Source of the DNA: Lysinibacillus sphaericus
GTDB taxonomy: Bacteria; Bacillota; Bacilli; Bacillales_A; Planococcaceae
NCBI RefSeq assembly: GCF_006864135.1
Contig: NZ_SADV01000005.1
Span: 186,001 to 250,000 of the forward strand
Length of the DNA stretch: 64,000 nucleotides
Reading direction: 5' to 3'
The first letter of the stretch is position 1, and each line of letters begins with the position of its first letter. The notes under the pieces were generated by a model. The model ran no database searches, was not told where the DNA came from, and worked only from the letters and a program-made list of their open reading frames with translations. Made by a program: the position numbers and the translations under genes. Positions 37,557 to 46,140 of the stretch are shown here, in pieces.

Positions 37557-38624
37557 GTGGAAAGAGAAAATAAATTTAGAAGATTCAAATTTAAATCAAA
37601 TCCAAGTTGTCGTTGTAATTGTTGTGGTTTTTGTTGCCCTTGTCCTTGTAAGCCACCATTTACACCACCATTTATACCTGAACCACCAACTCCACCTTGT
37701 CATTTTTTAGTGTACGTTACAGACGCTGGTCAGCTAGCTACTCCTGATAATATGGTATCAGTAATTGATACAGCTACAAATACTATAGTCGCGACCATTC
37801 CAGTAGGAACTGCTCCTCTAGAGGTAGCGATTACACCAAATGGAGAATTCGGTTATGTTCCAGCCCTTTTCTCAAATAATGTAACGGTTTTTAATACGGC
37901 AACAAATGCAGTGGTTGCTACCATCCCAGTAGGACCTGAGCCTCTTGGTGTAGCTATTTCACCAGATGGAACACTTGTTTATGTATCAAATCATGGACTT
38001 GGAGCTAACTCTGTATCTGTCATAAGTACAGCAACAAATACCGTAATCGCTACTATTCCAGTAGGGCTCCAACCTCAAGGCATAGCTTTTACTCCTAATG
38101 GCGCGTTTGCTTATGTTGCAAACGAAAACTCAAATTCAGTATCAGTTATTAATACAGCTACAAATTCAGTGGTTGCTACAATTCCTGTGGGTCTTCGCCC
38201 TAGATCTATCGTTTTCACACCAAGCGGACAATTTGCTTACGTTACAAATGAATCTAGTAACACAGTATCTGTAATTGAAGTAGCAACAAATACAGTATTT
38301 ACTACAATTTCTGTGGGTACAGGACCTGTTGGAACAGCGATTACACCTGATGGAATATTTGTTTACATTGTTAATAAAGGTAGTAATACTGTATCTGTCA
38401 TAAGTACATTAACCAATTTGGTGATTGCTACGATCCCTGTAGGATTATCTCCTGATCAAGTAACCATCTTGCCGGATGGAACACTTGCTTATGTCACAAA
38501 TCAACTTGACAATACTGTGTCTGTTATAGATATAGAAACAAATACAGTAATCGATACAATTCCAGGATTTAACGGTCCTACGGGAATAAAAACCGGAACA
38601 ATCTGTCTGACTTCAGAATTCTGA
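37557..38624 (+). CDS. YVTN-repeat beta-propeller protein with Cys/Pro-rich N-terminus
   Basis: A 355-residue protein. Residues 10-50 are a basic Cys- and Pro-rich segment (CRCNCCGFCCPCPCKPP, then PPTPP). From about 58 on there are about seven repeats of some 42 residues with the core NTVSVIDTATNTVVATIPVG and TPDG.FAYVTN, the YVTN/NHL-like blade motif. No signal peptide is seen. The GTG start at 37557 has AGAAAGG nine bases upstream. Cys-rich tails of this kind occur in spore surface proteins, so a spore or cell-surface location is possible but unproven. Confidence 0.82.
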   Translation: MERENKFRRFKFKSNPSCRCNCCGFCCPCPCKPPFTPPFIPEPPTPPCHFLVYVTDAGQLATPDNMVSVIDTATNTIVATIPVGTAPLEVAITPNGEFGYVPALFSNNVTVFNTATNAVVATIPVGPEPLGVAISPDGTLVYVSNHGLGANSVSVISTATNTVIATIPVGLQPQGIAFTPNGAFAYVANENSNSVSVINTATNSVVATIPVGLRPRSIVFTPSGQFAYVTNESSNTVSVIEVATNTVFTTISVGTGPVGTAITPDGIFVYIVNKGSNTVSVISTLTNLVIATIPVGLSPDQVTILPDGTLAYVTNQLDNTVSVIDIETNTVIDTIPGFNGPTGIKTGTICLTSEF

Positions 38625-38670
38625 GTCCTAGGGGCTCAAGGTAAAACAGGCACCTTCCCTTATTCAAAAA

Positions 38671-38715
38671 AAAGACATACTTCAATTGCCATCTAGGCAA
38701 TTGAAGTATGTCTTT
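38671..38715. terminator. Strong terminator after the propeller gene
   Basis: A perfect 20-bp stem (AAAGACATACTTCAATTGCC and its complement) with a five-base loop, 47 bp past the stop. A/T runs on both sides suggest bidirectional use. Confidence 0.9.
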
Positions 38716-38875
38716 CGATTTTGTTATGAAGTCTACCTTGAATGTTTGACATAGAACTTGAGACTAAGCGATATGCCTTCAAATGCGTTGTTAGTTCTTT
38801 TGATTCAACCGACACATTTAACTGAGCTATTGAAAATGAGGCTAGCTCAATAGCTAACCACAGCTCAAACCGCAT
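38693..38875 (-). CDS. Dubious 60-codon ORF
   Basis: An open frame directly after the coiled-coil gene on the same strand. Its last codons lie inside the terminator stem and it has no ribosome site. It reads as a mixed helical protein without any recognised motif. It may be a gene fragment or chance. Confidence 0.2.
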   Translation of the reverse strand: MRFELWLAIELASFSIAQLNVSVESKELTTHLKAYRLVSSSMSNIQGRLHNKIERHTSIA

Positions 38876-38897
38876 TATATAGGCATTAACATAGCCT

Positions 38898-39632
38898 TTA
38901 AGATTCTAGTACATTTAAAATAGCATCGAGATCATTGACAGCAACATCTAGGCGTTCCTTTGCCTCGATATTTTGCTGTTTTAATTGACTAAACTCTAGT
39001 AAATTTTTCTCATGCTTTAACTTGATAGAAGACAAGCGTTCAATGCGCGATTCTACCTTTTCTATTGCTTGCTCACAAACTGCTGTCCATATCTTTTCTG
39101 ACTGCTGCATTTCAGTCGTTGACGGGTTGTGGTAACGCATAATTCGTGCATATACTGCTTCAATTTGTTCAATTAGTTCTGAATAAAAATGTCGCTCAAC
39201 ACGAGTTGTTTGGAATGTTGGGTGCTCTACCTCTTTTGCATATGGGGTAATTTGACGAAGCAGCTTTCCAGCATTTTCTCCGAAACCATGCGATAAATTC
39301 AATACATTCATTAACTGTAAAAGCAAACGAATTTCTTCTAGATTAATAAGCTGTGAATCAATGCTTTCCTTTAGCTTTAAGGATTCCATATAGCGTCGAT
39401 CAAAGTGCTCAATTTCACCATTGCGTTGTTCTACTAAATGATCACCTGCATTGTCTTTTAAGCTTTTAATATAGCGAATTGCATGGCTTTTTAGCTCTTC
39501 CATCGATAGCAAGTTGTCATTGTCTTGTTGTGGCTTTCCTCGTTGAACATACGCAAATGCATCCATTTTTTTGGGCCATTGTGCTGTTGGGGTTTCTTCT
39601 AAGACATTATAGCGTATATAAATTCCGTGCAT
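38898..39632 (-). CDS. Hypothetical coiled-coil protein
   Basis: 244 residues, soluble, strongly helical. The N-terminal 30 residues are globular (MHGIYIRYNVLEETPT) and the rest is charged with heptad-like stretches near 75-105 and 190-240. No recognised family. The ATG at 39632 has GGAGG seven bases upstream. Neighbours are a propeller gene and a decayed acetyltransferase, which give no clue. The 320-bp gap upstream shows no feature. Confidence 0.6.
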   Translation of the reverse strand: MHGIYIRYNVLEETPTAQWPKKMDAFAYVQRGKPQQDNDNLLSMEELKSHAIRYIKSLKDNAGDHLVEQRNGEIEHFDRRYMESLKLKESIDSQLINLEEIRLLLQLMNVLNLSHGFGENAGKLLRQITPYAKEVEHPTFQTTRVERHFYSELIEQIEAVYARIMRYHNPSTTEMQQSEKIWTAVCEQAIEKVESRIERLSSIKLKHEKNLLEFSQLKQQNIEAKERLDVAVNDLDAILNVLES

Positions 39633-39954
39633 TCCATATCCTCCAAGTCCATTAAACAAGTATCTCTAAAGAGAGTAAATCGAATTCGCCATTTTTTCAA
39701 GTAAAAAACTTTTAAAGATTGAAAATCCTTCTTTCGAAACATTAATTCAAAAATTCCTAAGTAGTCGTTATGTTCAGGATTACTAAAGTTTTCAAAATGA
39801 GGAATTTTACCATTTAACCTCTAATAAGCTTTGACTTACACGATTTGAACATATTCTACGACTAAAATAAGCGAAATTAAACCCCTAAAAGCACTACTCC
39901 TATGGAAAATTCTGTCCCACAGGAGTAAGGCAATATTTTTTATCTTTCATCCAA

Positions 39955-40560
39955 TTAAGACTGTTGTCGTATTTGCTTAATGCTATTTACTTCAGTAAAG
40001 GCATGAATTGATTTTATTGTGCCTACTGATTTGAAATTCGCCCTGTCATAGACTTTTGCAACCTGTTCATTGATAGATAATATCCAGAGATATTCTAACC
40101 CTTGCTTTATCGACTCTTGCTGAATATGCTGCAGAATATATCCAATTAACTCCCGACCTCGATAGCTTTCAAGTGTTGCTACACCCTTGACCCTCCCTTG
40201 ATTTCCTGAGACAAAATATTGGCAGTACAGCAAGCTTTGCCATCCAATCTTAATAAATAATACGTAAAATGCAGGGAATGATATGTCTCCTCAAAAGCTA
40301 TTTTGATTTCAAATGTAGAAATGCTCATTTCTACAGCAAATGCTTCTTGGCACCTGTTACACGTTCAATTTGTATGACTGGATTATGAGATAATCGCGAG
40401 TATTCACATTCCAACATTGCACATCATCGGTAAAACTTTTAAATTGAAAGCCGTGATTCTCTAATGCTTCTATATATGACTAATTTTCCTCCAGATTGTA
40501 TAAATTCAATCTTCGAATGAGAGATTTTGACTGATAGAAATCCTTGATTTTCTTTAAAAA
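39955..40560 (-). pseudogene. Decayed GNAT acetyltransferase
   Basis: The last 92 codons are open and read as the C-terminal half of a GNAT fold (GRVKGVATLESYRGRELIGY is the acetyl-CoA loop; VYDRANFKSVG follows). Just upstream the homologous N-terminal part continues in a different frame (FEETYHSLHFTYYLLRLDGK), and further upstream in a third (EALENHGFQFKSFTDDVQCW), with stops between. At least two frameshifts, one near 40215, have broken the gene. No start with a ribosome site remains. Confidence 0.7.
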
Positions 40561-40591
40561 CATATCTGGCTCGAAAGCCGATTCTGGGATG

Positions 40592-40613
40592 CAATTATGC
40601 CGTGGCATAATTG
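40592..40613. repeat. Family B palindrome, core only
   Basis: CAATTATGCC, GT, GGCATAATTG is a perfect copy of the 22-bp core, without the right-hand blocks. It sits between the acetyltransferase relic and the ABC-F stop. Confidence 0.65.
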
Positions 40614-40640
40614 CTAAAAATCTGTATGATGTGCTCAATT

Positions 40641-42440
40641 TTATGCATGCTCTGGTCCTCCCTCAATCCATTTTTCAAATAAATCCTCTAGCTGCTGTTC
40701 AAGCTTTTGACGTTGCTCCTTCGCAAGTTTCGGCTCCTTTAATCTTATTTCGAGCTTTTCAATTTGTTCTTCAATTGCTATCTCTTTTTTAACAGCAAAG
40801 GATTTTTCAGACACTTCTTTTTTAACTGGTTCTTTTACTATTGCTAAGCGTTTTTGTCTTGCCCATTCATAATCCCCTTCAAATACTTGAATGTTTTCAT
40901 GCTCAATCCATGCAACTTTTGTAAAAATCTTTTGTAAAAAATAACGGTCATGCGAGACGCCTACAATGGTTCCTTCAAAGGACTCCAGTGTATCCTCCAA
41001 TACCTCTCTCGCTTCAATGTCTAAATGGTTAGTTGGTTCATCCAGCATCAATAAATTAATATCCTCATGCATTAACTGTGCTAGACGTAAGCGCATCTTT
41101 TCACCGCCACTTAAATCCTTCACTTTTTTAAAAACGTCATAGCCATAAAATAAAAACTGAGCAAGAATATGACGTGCCTCTGCCTCTGACACAGAGACAC
41201 TCTCACGAAAGGCATCTATTAAGCGAATGGCCGAATTTTTATGCTCAAATTGCTGTGATAGGTAGCCAATTTTAACACTGTTGCCGACATGACAAGTACC
41301 TTTATTAGGTTCAACCTCACCTAACATCATTTTTAATAACGTTGATTTCCCACTGCCATTTCCACCAACAATCGCCAAACGTTCTCCGAAGTAAACCGCT
41401 AAATTACTTTCCTTAAATAACGGTTTCTCAAATGCATGGCTAATACCCTTCATTTGTACAACCTCTTTTCCACTACGCTCAGCCATCGTTAACGCTAAAT
41501 TCATTTTCTGTTTCGTTGGGGGCTTCTTCACACGCTCTATACGGGCTAGTGCTTTCTCCATACTTTTAGCACGACGATGCAAGCCAGCATTTGGCGGGTT
41601 TGCTTCATTTGCCCATTGCTTTAAGCGCTTTATTGTTTCCTGCATTTTTTTTATTTTCTTTTGCTGTTCTTCGTAATGAGCAAATTGCTGTTCAAGCTTC
41701 GTTTCCTTTTGTTCGACAAATGCATCGTAATTACCAATGTACGTAAATGCCTCTCCGTCTTCAATTTCAATTATTTTTTGAGCCATTTGATTCATAAAGT
41801 GGCGATCATGTGATACTGCAATAACAATTCCTGCAAAAATTCGGACATAATTTTCTAACCATTCGATTGCCTGCATGTCTAAATGATTGGTCGGTTCATC
41901 TAATAGTAAAATAGAAGGATTACTTAAAAGGATTTGCCCTAGCATTACCTTCGTTTTCTCCCCACCACTTAAGCTACTAAACGGTTGCTCAAGCAATGGT
42001 GTTATACCTAAACCATTTGCAATCATCGCTAATTGCGCATCAATTTCATAGCCACCCTGCAGCATAAACTGTTCCTGCACATGACCGTATTGCTGGAGTA
42101 CCTTATCTGTTACAGCTAACTGCATTTCCTGCTCAAGCTTTGTCATTTTAGCCTTTAATGCATAAATTTCTGCAAATGCTTCCTCCAGCACTTCCTTCAC
42201 TGAGAACGTAGGATATTGTGGAATTTGATGTAAATAACCAATCGTCGCTTCCTTGCTTTTTATAATTCGTCCCTTATCTGGCATATCTAAACCGGCAAGT
42301 AACTGTAATAGAGTCGTTTTCCCACTGCCATTCACACCAACAATGGCGACATGCTCCCCTGTATTTACTTCTAATTGAAGTCCTTCAAATAAAACATTTC
42401 CACCAATAATTTTTTGTATTTGTTCAGCCTTAATTTGCAT
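40641..42440 (-). CDS. ABC-F family ATPase (ribosome-associated)
   Basis: A 599-residue soluble protein with two ABC domains and no membrane segments. Walker A motifs are GVNGSGKTT and GGNGSGKST; both signature motifs read LSGGEK and both Walker B motifs lead to DEPTNHLD. The interdomain linker (about 240-320) is basic and helical, as in ribosome-binding ABC-F proteins, and a coiled-coil tail ends the protein. Members either aid translation or protect the ribosome from antibiotics. The start at 42440 has GGAGG eight bases upstream. A leader ORF and terminator precede it, which favours an inducible resistance-type role. Confidence 0.9.
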   Translation of the reverse strand: MQIKAEQIQKIIGGNVLFEGLQLEVNTGEHVAIVGVNGSGKTTLLQLLAGLDMPDKGRIIKSKEATIGYLHQIPQYPTFSVKEVLEEAFAEIYALKAKMTKLEQEMQLAVTDKVLQQYGHVQEQFMLQGGYEIDAQLAMIANGLGITPLLEQPFSSLSGGEKTKVMLGQILLSNPSILLLDEPTNHLDMQAIEWLENYVRIFAGIVIAVSHDRHFMNQMAQKIIEIEDGEAFTYIGNYDAFVEQKETKLEQQFAHYEEQQKKIKKMQETIKRLKQWANEANPPNAGLHRRAKSMEKALARIERVKKPPTKQKMNLALTMAERSGKEVVQMKGISHAFEKPLFKESNLAVYFGERLAIVGGNGSGKSTLLKMMLGEVEPNKGTCHVGNSVKIGYLSQQFEHKNSAIRLIDAFRESVSVSEAEARHILAQFLFYGYDVFKKVKDLSGGEKMRLRLAQLMHEDINLLMLDEPTNHLDIEAREVLEDTLESFEGTIVGVSHDRYFLQKIFTKVAWIEHENIQVFEGDYEWARQKRLAIVKEPVKKEVSEKSFAVKKEIAIEEQIEKLEIRLKEPKLAKEQRQKLEQQLEDLFEKWIEGGPEHA

Positions 42441-42486
42441 CGTTTTTTCCTCCAATGAAACGTGCGAAAAACATCTAAATACACAA

Positions 42487-42517
42487 AAAAGACTGCTCGA
42501 TTAACAAGCAGTCTTTT
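42487..42517 (-). terminator. Terminator between leader ORF and ABC-F gene (candidate attenuator)
   Basis: An 11-bp stem AAAAGACTGCT/AGCAGTCTTTT followed by TTTTTTG on the minus strand, 47 bp before the ABC-F start. The loop contains TTAATC-like sequence that is complementary to the end of the leader ORF (GAATTAAC), so an alternative pairing is possible. Confidence 0.82.
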
Positions 42518-42543
42518 CCTCATTAGTTTGTGAAAAAGAATGG

Positions 42544-42684
42544 TTAATTCGCTACGTTTGTTATTTGATTTTGCTTAAAAATGGACAGACCTATCCCGTT
42601 GTTCGCAAAATCGAAAGTAATAACACGTGCAAAATACATAGCTGTATCCACTTTTACACATGTTTTCGTAGCGTTTTTATTCAT
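42544..42684 (-). CDS. 46-residue leader peptide upstream of the ABC-F gene
   Basis: It begins MNKNATKTCVKVDTAMYFAR and has a very strong ribosome site, GGAGGTG, nine bases before the ATG. It ends 27 bp before the terminator stem. No membrane segment. The arrangement promoter, short ORF, terminator, ABC-F gene is the one known for ribosome-mediated attenuation of ABC-F genes. It may instead be an independent small protein. Confidence 0.6.
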   Translation of the reverse strand: MNKNATKTCVKVDTAMYFARVITFDFANNGIGLSIFKQNQITNVAN

Positions 42685-42717
42685 TCCTTTTCACCTCCGT
42701 TCAATATAATTAAATTT

Positions 42718-42747
42718 ATATTACCATAATTCAGGTTATTTTGAAAA
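42718..42747 (-). promoter_or_regulatory. Candidate promoter of the leader/ABC-F transcript
   Basis: Minus strand TTTTCA, 18 bases, TAATAT. The leader would start about 27 bases before the leader-peptide ATG. The -35 hexamer is weak. Confidence 0.4.
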
Positions 42748-42797
42748 GACTAAATTACATTCTTTCACATTTTTTCTACAAGTCACCTTACCTTAGA

Positions 42798-42838
42798 GTT
42801 GATTTCCGTTCCGAGCTATGTCCCTTTCTGGGGGCGTC
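42798..42838. repeat. Remnant of a family A left arm
   Basis: GTTGATTTCCGTTCCGAGC, then CTTTCTGGGGGCGTC, as in the left arm and core at 6505. The right arm is missing. Confidence 0.5.
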
Positions 42839-42888
42839 AATGTTTTTCAAAATTCATTACCCATTCCCCAATCCAAGATGTTAATTAA

Positions 42889-42938
42889 AAAAGTGCGAAC
42901 TCCTGTACAAATACCTTTGTACTAGAGCTCGCACTTTT
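42889..42938 (-). terminator. Terminator of the DUF4306-like gene
   Basis: AAAAGTGCGA/TCGCACTTTT stem extended by CTC/GAG and GTACAA/TTGTAC inner pairs. It lies 18 bp past the stop. Confidence 0.85.
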
Positions 42939-42955
42939 ACGTTACTAATCAATTT

Positions 42956-43432
42956 TTATGGTTGTAATTTAAACATGAATTTTTTTCTGTACCATAAACT
43001 TATCGATAAACTTATAAAAATGAATGCACCGACAGCTGTAATCCAAAAGAATACGTTTCCTCCAACAGTTGATGAATTAAAAAATATACCGCTAATAACA
43101 ATAAATAAACAACTTATAATCCCTGATAAAATAATGGCTAACTGATGATTTAGTTGAAAAATGAAAAATATAACTACAGTACAAATGTAAAGAACACTTA
43201 CTATCATAATAGCCGGGAAAAATGGTTGAAATTTAGCTGCATAGACAAAGTAATCGAGCTGGCTAATATCCTGGCCATTGTTTATCTCAATATTAAATAT
43301 CTGAGAAACTGGGGTTGAATACTTCCATTCGAGCGGATTATCTATAATACCACTTCCCTCATACCAAGAAATAGCTGTTGACATCAATAAAGTCAAGAAA
43401 CCAAGAATTAGTTGTATCACATATTTAAACAA
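42956..43432 (-). CDS. Four-helix membrane protein, DUF4306/YjdJ-like
   Basis: A 158-residue protein with four predicted helices (about 3-22, 66-90, 98-118, 124-145). The extracytoplasmic loop after helix 1 reads SWYEGSGIIDNPLEWKYSTP, the feature on which the DUF4306 call is based. The TTG start follows GGGAGAA. It sits immediately downstream of an RHS relic on the same strand, the place where immunity genes of polymorphic toxins usually lie. Whether that is meaningful is not known. Confidence 0.6.
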   Translation of the reverse strand: MFKYVIQLILGFLTLLMSTAISWYEGSGIIDNPLEWKYSTPVSQIFNIEINNGQDISQLDYFVYAAKFQPFFPAIMIVSVLYICTVVIFFIFQLNHQLAIILSGIISCLFIVISGIFFNSSTVGGNVFFWITAVGAFIFISLSISLWYRKKFMFKLQP

Positions 43433-43643
43433 TGTACTTCTCCCTTCACCCTTTGAAGTTAAAGACGTTACAATAGGTTCTCGGTTTCATAAATACTGGA
43501 TTATATGGATTAAATAAGGGCCTTGAGATTTTCCTCCATTTGATTTTCCTAAACCTTTAGCAATCTTTACTGGGATAAACGTGTGTCACTTTTCCGATGG
43601 AATGCCACTGCCCAGGCTATTTGTTTTTTTCCCTGCTTACTTT

Positions 43644-43966
43644 TTATCCATCGTAGGCCGCAAAACCTGCGTTGATAACGGCCATACCCTTTTTTCCATC
43701 TGAGTCTATTTTCGTTATTAGATTATCATCCCCATATGTGTTGTAACTGGGTCATCTTCGTTCCCTGGATTGGGGTCACGATAGATGAAACGTGCTGTTG
43801 CTGGATCGTAGTAACGAGCTTGTAAATAGTATAGCTTTGTTTCGGTATCGTAGACATAGCCTGCGTAGCAAATAGGTTGCTCTTTGATACGACTGTCAAC
43901 TTGTTCAGCTGTTAGTAAGTTCTCCCATGGGTCATAATCGTATATCGCAACGCTTGCATCATTTGG
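43644..43966 (-). pseudogene. RHS/WapA core-domain relic
   Basis: Translation gives the RHS core signature GYVYDTETKLYYLQARYYDP and ATARFIYRDPNPG, then a frameshift. The other frame continues YGDDNLITKIDSDG and INAGFAAYDG, the segment that normally joins the core to the variable toxin tip. No upstream RHS repeats remain, so this is the C-terminal edge of a large cell-surface polymorphic toxin gene that has been deleted. The flanks, 43433-43643 and 43967-44015, hold no intact gene. Confidence 0.8.
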
Positions 43967-44015
43967 TCAACTTAGAACCTATCATATTACCAACTTTGTT
44001 TTTCACAACAGGCCT

Positions 44016-45044
44016 CTAGGTCTTCACTTTTTTCACAAACATTTTAACAAACGGTACGAGGAAAACGGACACGACCAGTACGCGAAATAGCTGAAAAGCG
44101 GTGACGATTGTGACCTTTGCATGTACAGAAGCTGCGATTATCCCCATTTGATCAAGCCCGCCTGGTACGATGCTTAAAAAGCCTGTACGAAAATCAAGGC
44201 TGTATAAACTCTGCATGACAAATGTTAAGCCATAAGCTGCGCCAACAAAGATACATGCCGATATAAAAGCGTAAAATACATGCTTCCTCGATAAATGTAG
44301 ATCGTCTTTTTTCAATAAAAGTCCAATGTAAATGCCAAGCATCAGCTGCGCGATATGAAGTAGTGACAACGGCAATTTCGGTACATCAATCCCTGCTATA
44401 TTGATGCCCATCAATAGAAACACGGGACCAAGCATATAGCCTGTCGGAATTTTTGCCTTTTGTGCTAGCCAGCCCGCTACGCCACACACAGCAACTAAAG
44501 CTATTAGGCTCCATGTATATGATCCGTTGACAACTATGCTAGTTCCCCCAGAGTCTGACACCATTAATGGCACAAAGCCGACAATTAAAAGAACCCGTAA
44601 TATTTGGAAGAACGTAATGACGACCATATCCATATCCCCTTGCTCCTCGGCAAAGGCAACAACTTGTGACATGCCACCAGGTACACAGCATGTTAACGCG
44701 GTCGCAAAATCTAAATCCGCACGTTTTGCAACTAAATAACTAACACCAAAAAACAATACAATAAATAATACATTTAAAACAATCATGCTTCCTAAAAATT
44801 GTTTAATATCCTGCACCGCTTCTGGTGTAAACGCAAAACCTATGGAATATCCCGCAACGATTAAACCAAAATTCCGGAAATATTTATGCCATTTCAATTG
44901 TACTTTCGTCGATAACTGAACAATTAGCACCGCCGCAATAGCTCCAAGTAACCATGGCATTGGAATATGTAATACATTAAATAAAAACGCACCTGTTAAA
45001 CCAATACATAATGTAATAAACATGTGCTTGTCAAAAATAAACAT
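44016..45044 (-). CDS. AbrB-duplication family membrane protein
   Basis: A 342-residue polytopic protein with two homologous halves. Each half has a conserved helix end: CCVPGGMSQVVAFAEEQGD (about 121-139) and SIVPGGLDQMGIIAASV (about 298-314). It belongs to the AbrB/AmoA-like putative transporter family (unrelated to the AbrB transcription factor despite the name). The ATG follows GAGGGG. Its substrate is unknown. Confidence 0.85.
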   Translation of the reverse strand: MFIFDKHMFITLCIGLTGAFLFNVLHIPMPWLLGAIAAVLIVQLSTKVQLKWHKYFRNFGLIVAGYSIGFAFTPEAVQDIKQFLGSMIVLNVLFIVLFFGVSYLVAKRADLDFATALTCCVPGGMSQVVAFAEEQGDMDMVVITFFQILRVLLIVGFVPLMVSDSGGTSIVVNGSYTWSLIALVAVCGVAGWLAQKAKIPTGYMLGPVFLLMGINIAGIDVPKLPLSLLHIAQLMLGIYIGLLLKKDDLHLSRKHVFYAFISACIFVGAAYGLTFVMQSLYSLDFRTGFLSIVPGGLDQMGIIAASVHAKVTIVTAFQLFRVLVVSVFLVPFVKMFVKKVKT

Positions 45045-45257
45045 AGAAGCAACCCCTCATGACTGTATCATTCTATTATGCCGTGAACCTGCCTATTTTT
45101 CTACTTCATCACTTTTTTACAATGTTTTATATCGTTAAAATTGAACCTGTTATTTATAAAACCTCTTATCCAAGACTAAGCCCAAATTTTCTATGCTACA
45201 TATTTATTCCCTGATTCAGTGATTCTCCGTTGTGGAGATATGTAAAGGAGGCCTTCA

Positions 45258-45707
45258 ATGAAAATTTACTTAACGATTAACAGTGAATTAGAAGAAACTG
45301 AGGTTCATATACATGCAAAGGAATACAACAAGCAAATTGAACGTCTGATGAAGCAACTACAAACTTCACAAACGACAATGCTAGATGGCTATTTTCAACA
45401 AGAAATTCATATGTTAAAAATTTCAGATATTTACTCCATTTATGCAGAGGGTGCAAAAGTATTTTTGCAGACGGAGGAACAGGAATTCGAAACGAAGCGT
45501 AAATTATATGAGCTGGAAGCACAATTTGCGAAAGACTTTGTCCGAGTCAGTAAATCGACACTCGTCAACATTAACAAAATTACCTCTATTCAAATGGGTA
45601 CAATCGGTACAACAGAACTAATTTTAGAAAATGATGTGTCCGTCCATGTTAGCCGCAAATATTTAAAAGAACTAAAACAACACTTAGGTATTGGAAGGGA
45701 CTCATAA
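45258..45707 (+). CDS. LytTR-domain DNA-binding regulator
   Basis: A 149-residue protein with an N-terminal extension instead of a receiver domain, and a LytTR domain from about residue 45 (DGYFQQEIHMLKISDIYSIYAEG, then FVRVSKSTLVNINKI). Stand-alone LytTR regulators are usually paired with a small membrane protein that controls them. Here the next gene starts inside the end of this one and is broken. The ATG follows AAAGGAGG. Confidence 0.88.
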   Translation: MKIYLTINSELEETEVHIHAKEYNKQIERLMKQLQTSQTTMLDGYFQQEIHMLKISDIYSIYAEGAKVFLQTEEQEFETKRKLYELEAQFAKDFVRVSKSTLVNINKITSIQMGTIGTTELILENDVSVHVSRKYLKELKQHLGIGRDS

Positions 45708-46060
45708 TATGAAAAAATTTATACGTATGATGACAAGTGGTCTACTCAGCTCTTCCTACGCCTTAGTACATTCAGTTTCCTATCTAATATTCCCCAATCA
45801 GCTATACAACTTTACTAGTACGCAATGCCTTTATGGAGAGTTCAATCTCCAAGGTTTTCGAAGGTGCGCCCGCTTCACAGCTAGAAGAATACAAAAAAGT
45901 ATATGGTATTGTCTATGACCTTGACGGAAATATACTAAGTACCTCAACAAGCATGATCATTATTATCGTCACAATTATTGTGCTAGCTATCTTATCTATC
46001 ATTAGAAGAATAAATAAACACTTTCGCACATCGTTTATAAAACGATGTGTTTTTCATTGA
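45708..46060 (+). pseudogene. Frameshifted small membrane protein, partner of the LytTR regulator
   Basis: The ATG at 45708 follows the LytTR stop directly (GGAAGGG ribosome site) and opens with a basic end and one hydrophobic helix. Near 45830 the reading must change frame: the original frame becomes Arg-rich and stops, while the +2 frame gives EGAPASQLEEYKKVYGIVYD and a second transmembrane helix (MIIIIVTIIVLAILSIIRR). Joined, they make a two-helix protein of about 110 residues. Resemblance to DUF3021 is only by context. Confidence 0.5.
46027..46049 (+). terminator. Terminator of the LytTR operon
   Basis: CACATCGTTT/AAACGATGTG stem with a short loop, then TTTTTCATT. Confidence 0.82.
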
Positions 46061-46140
46061 TTTTATTTAAACATTTTGTTATTTTAATAATATATAAGCA
46101 AACAAATTTAACAATCGTTTGTTTTATAGGAGGATTTCCA

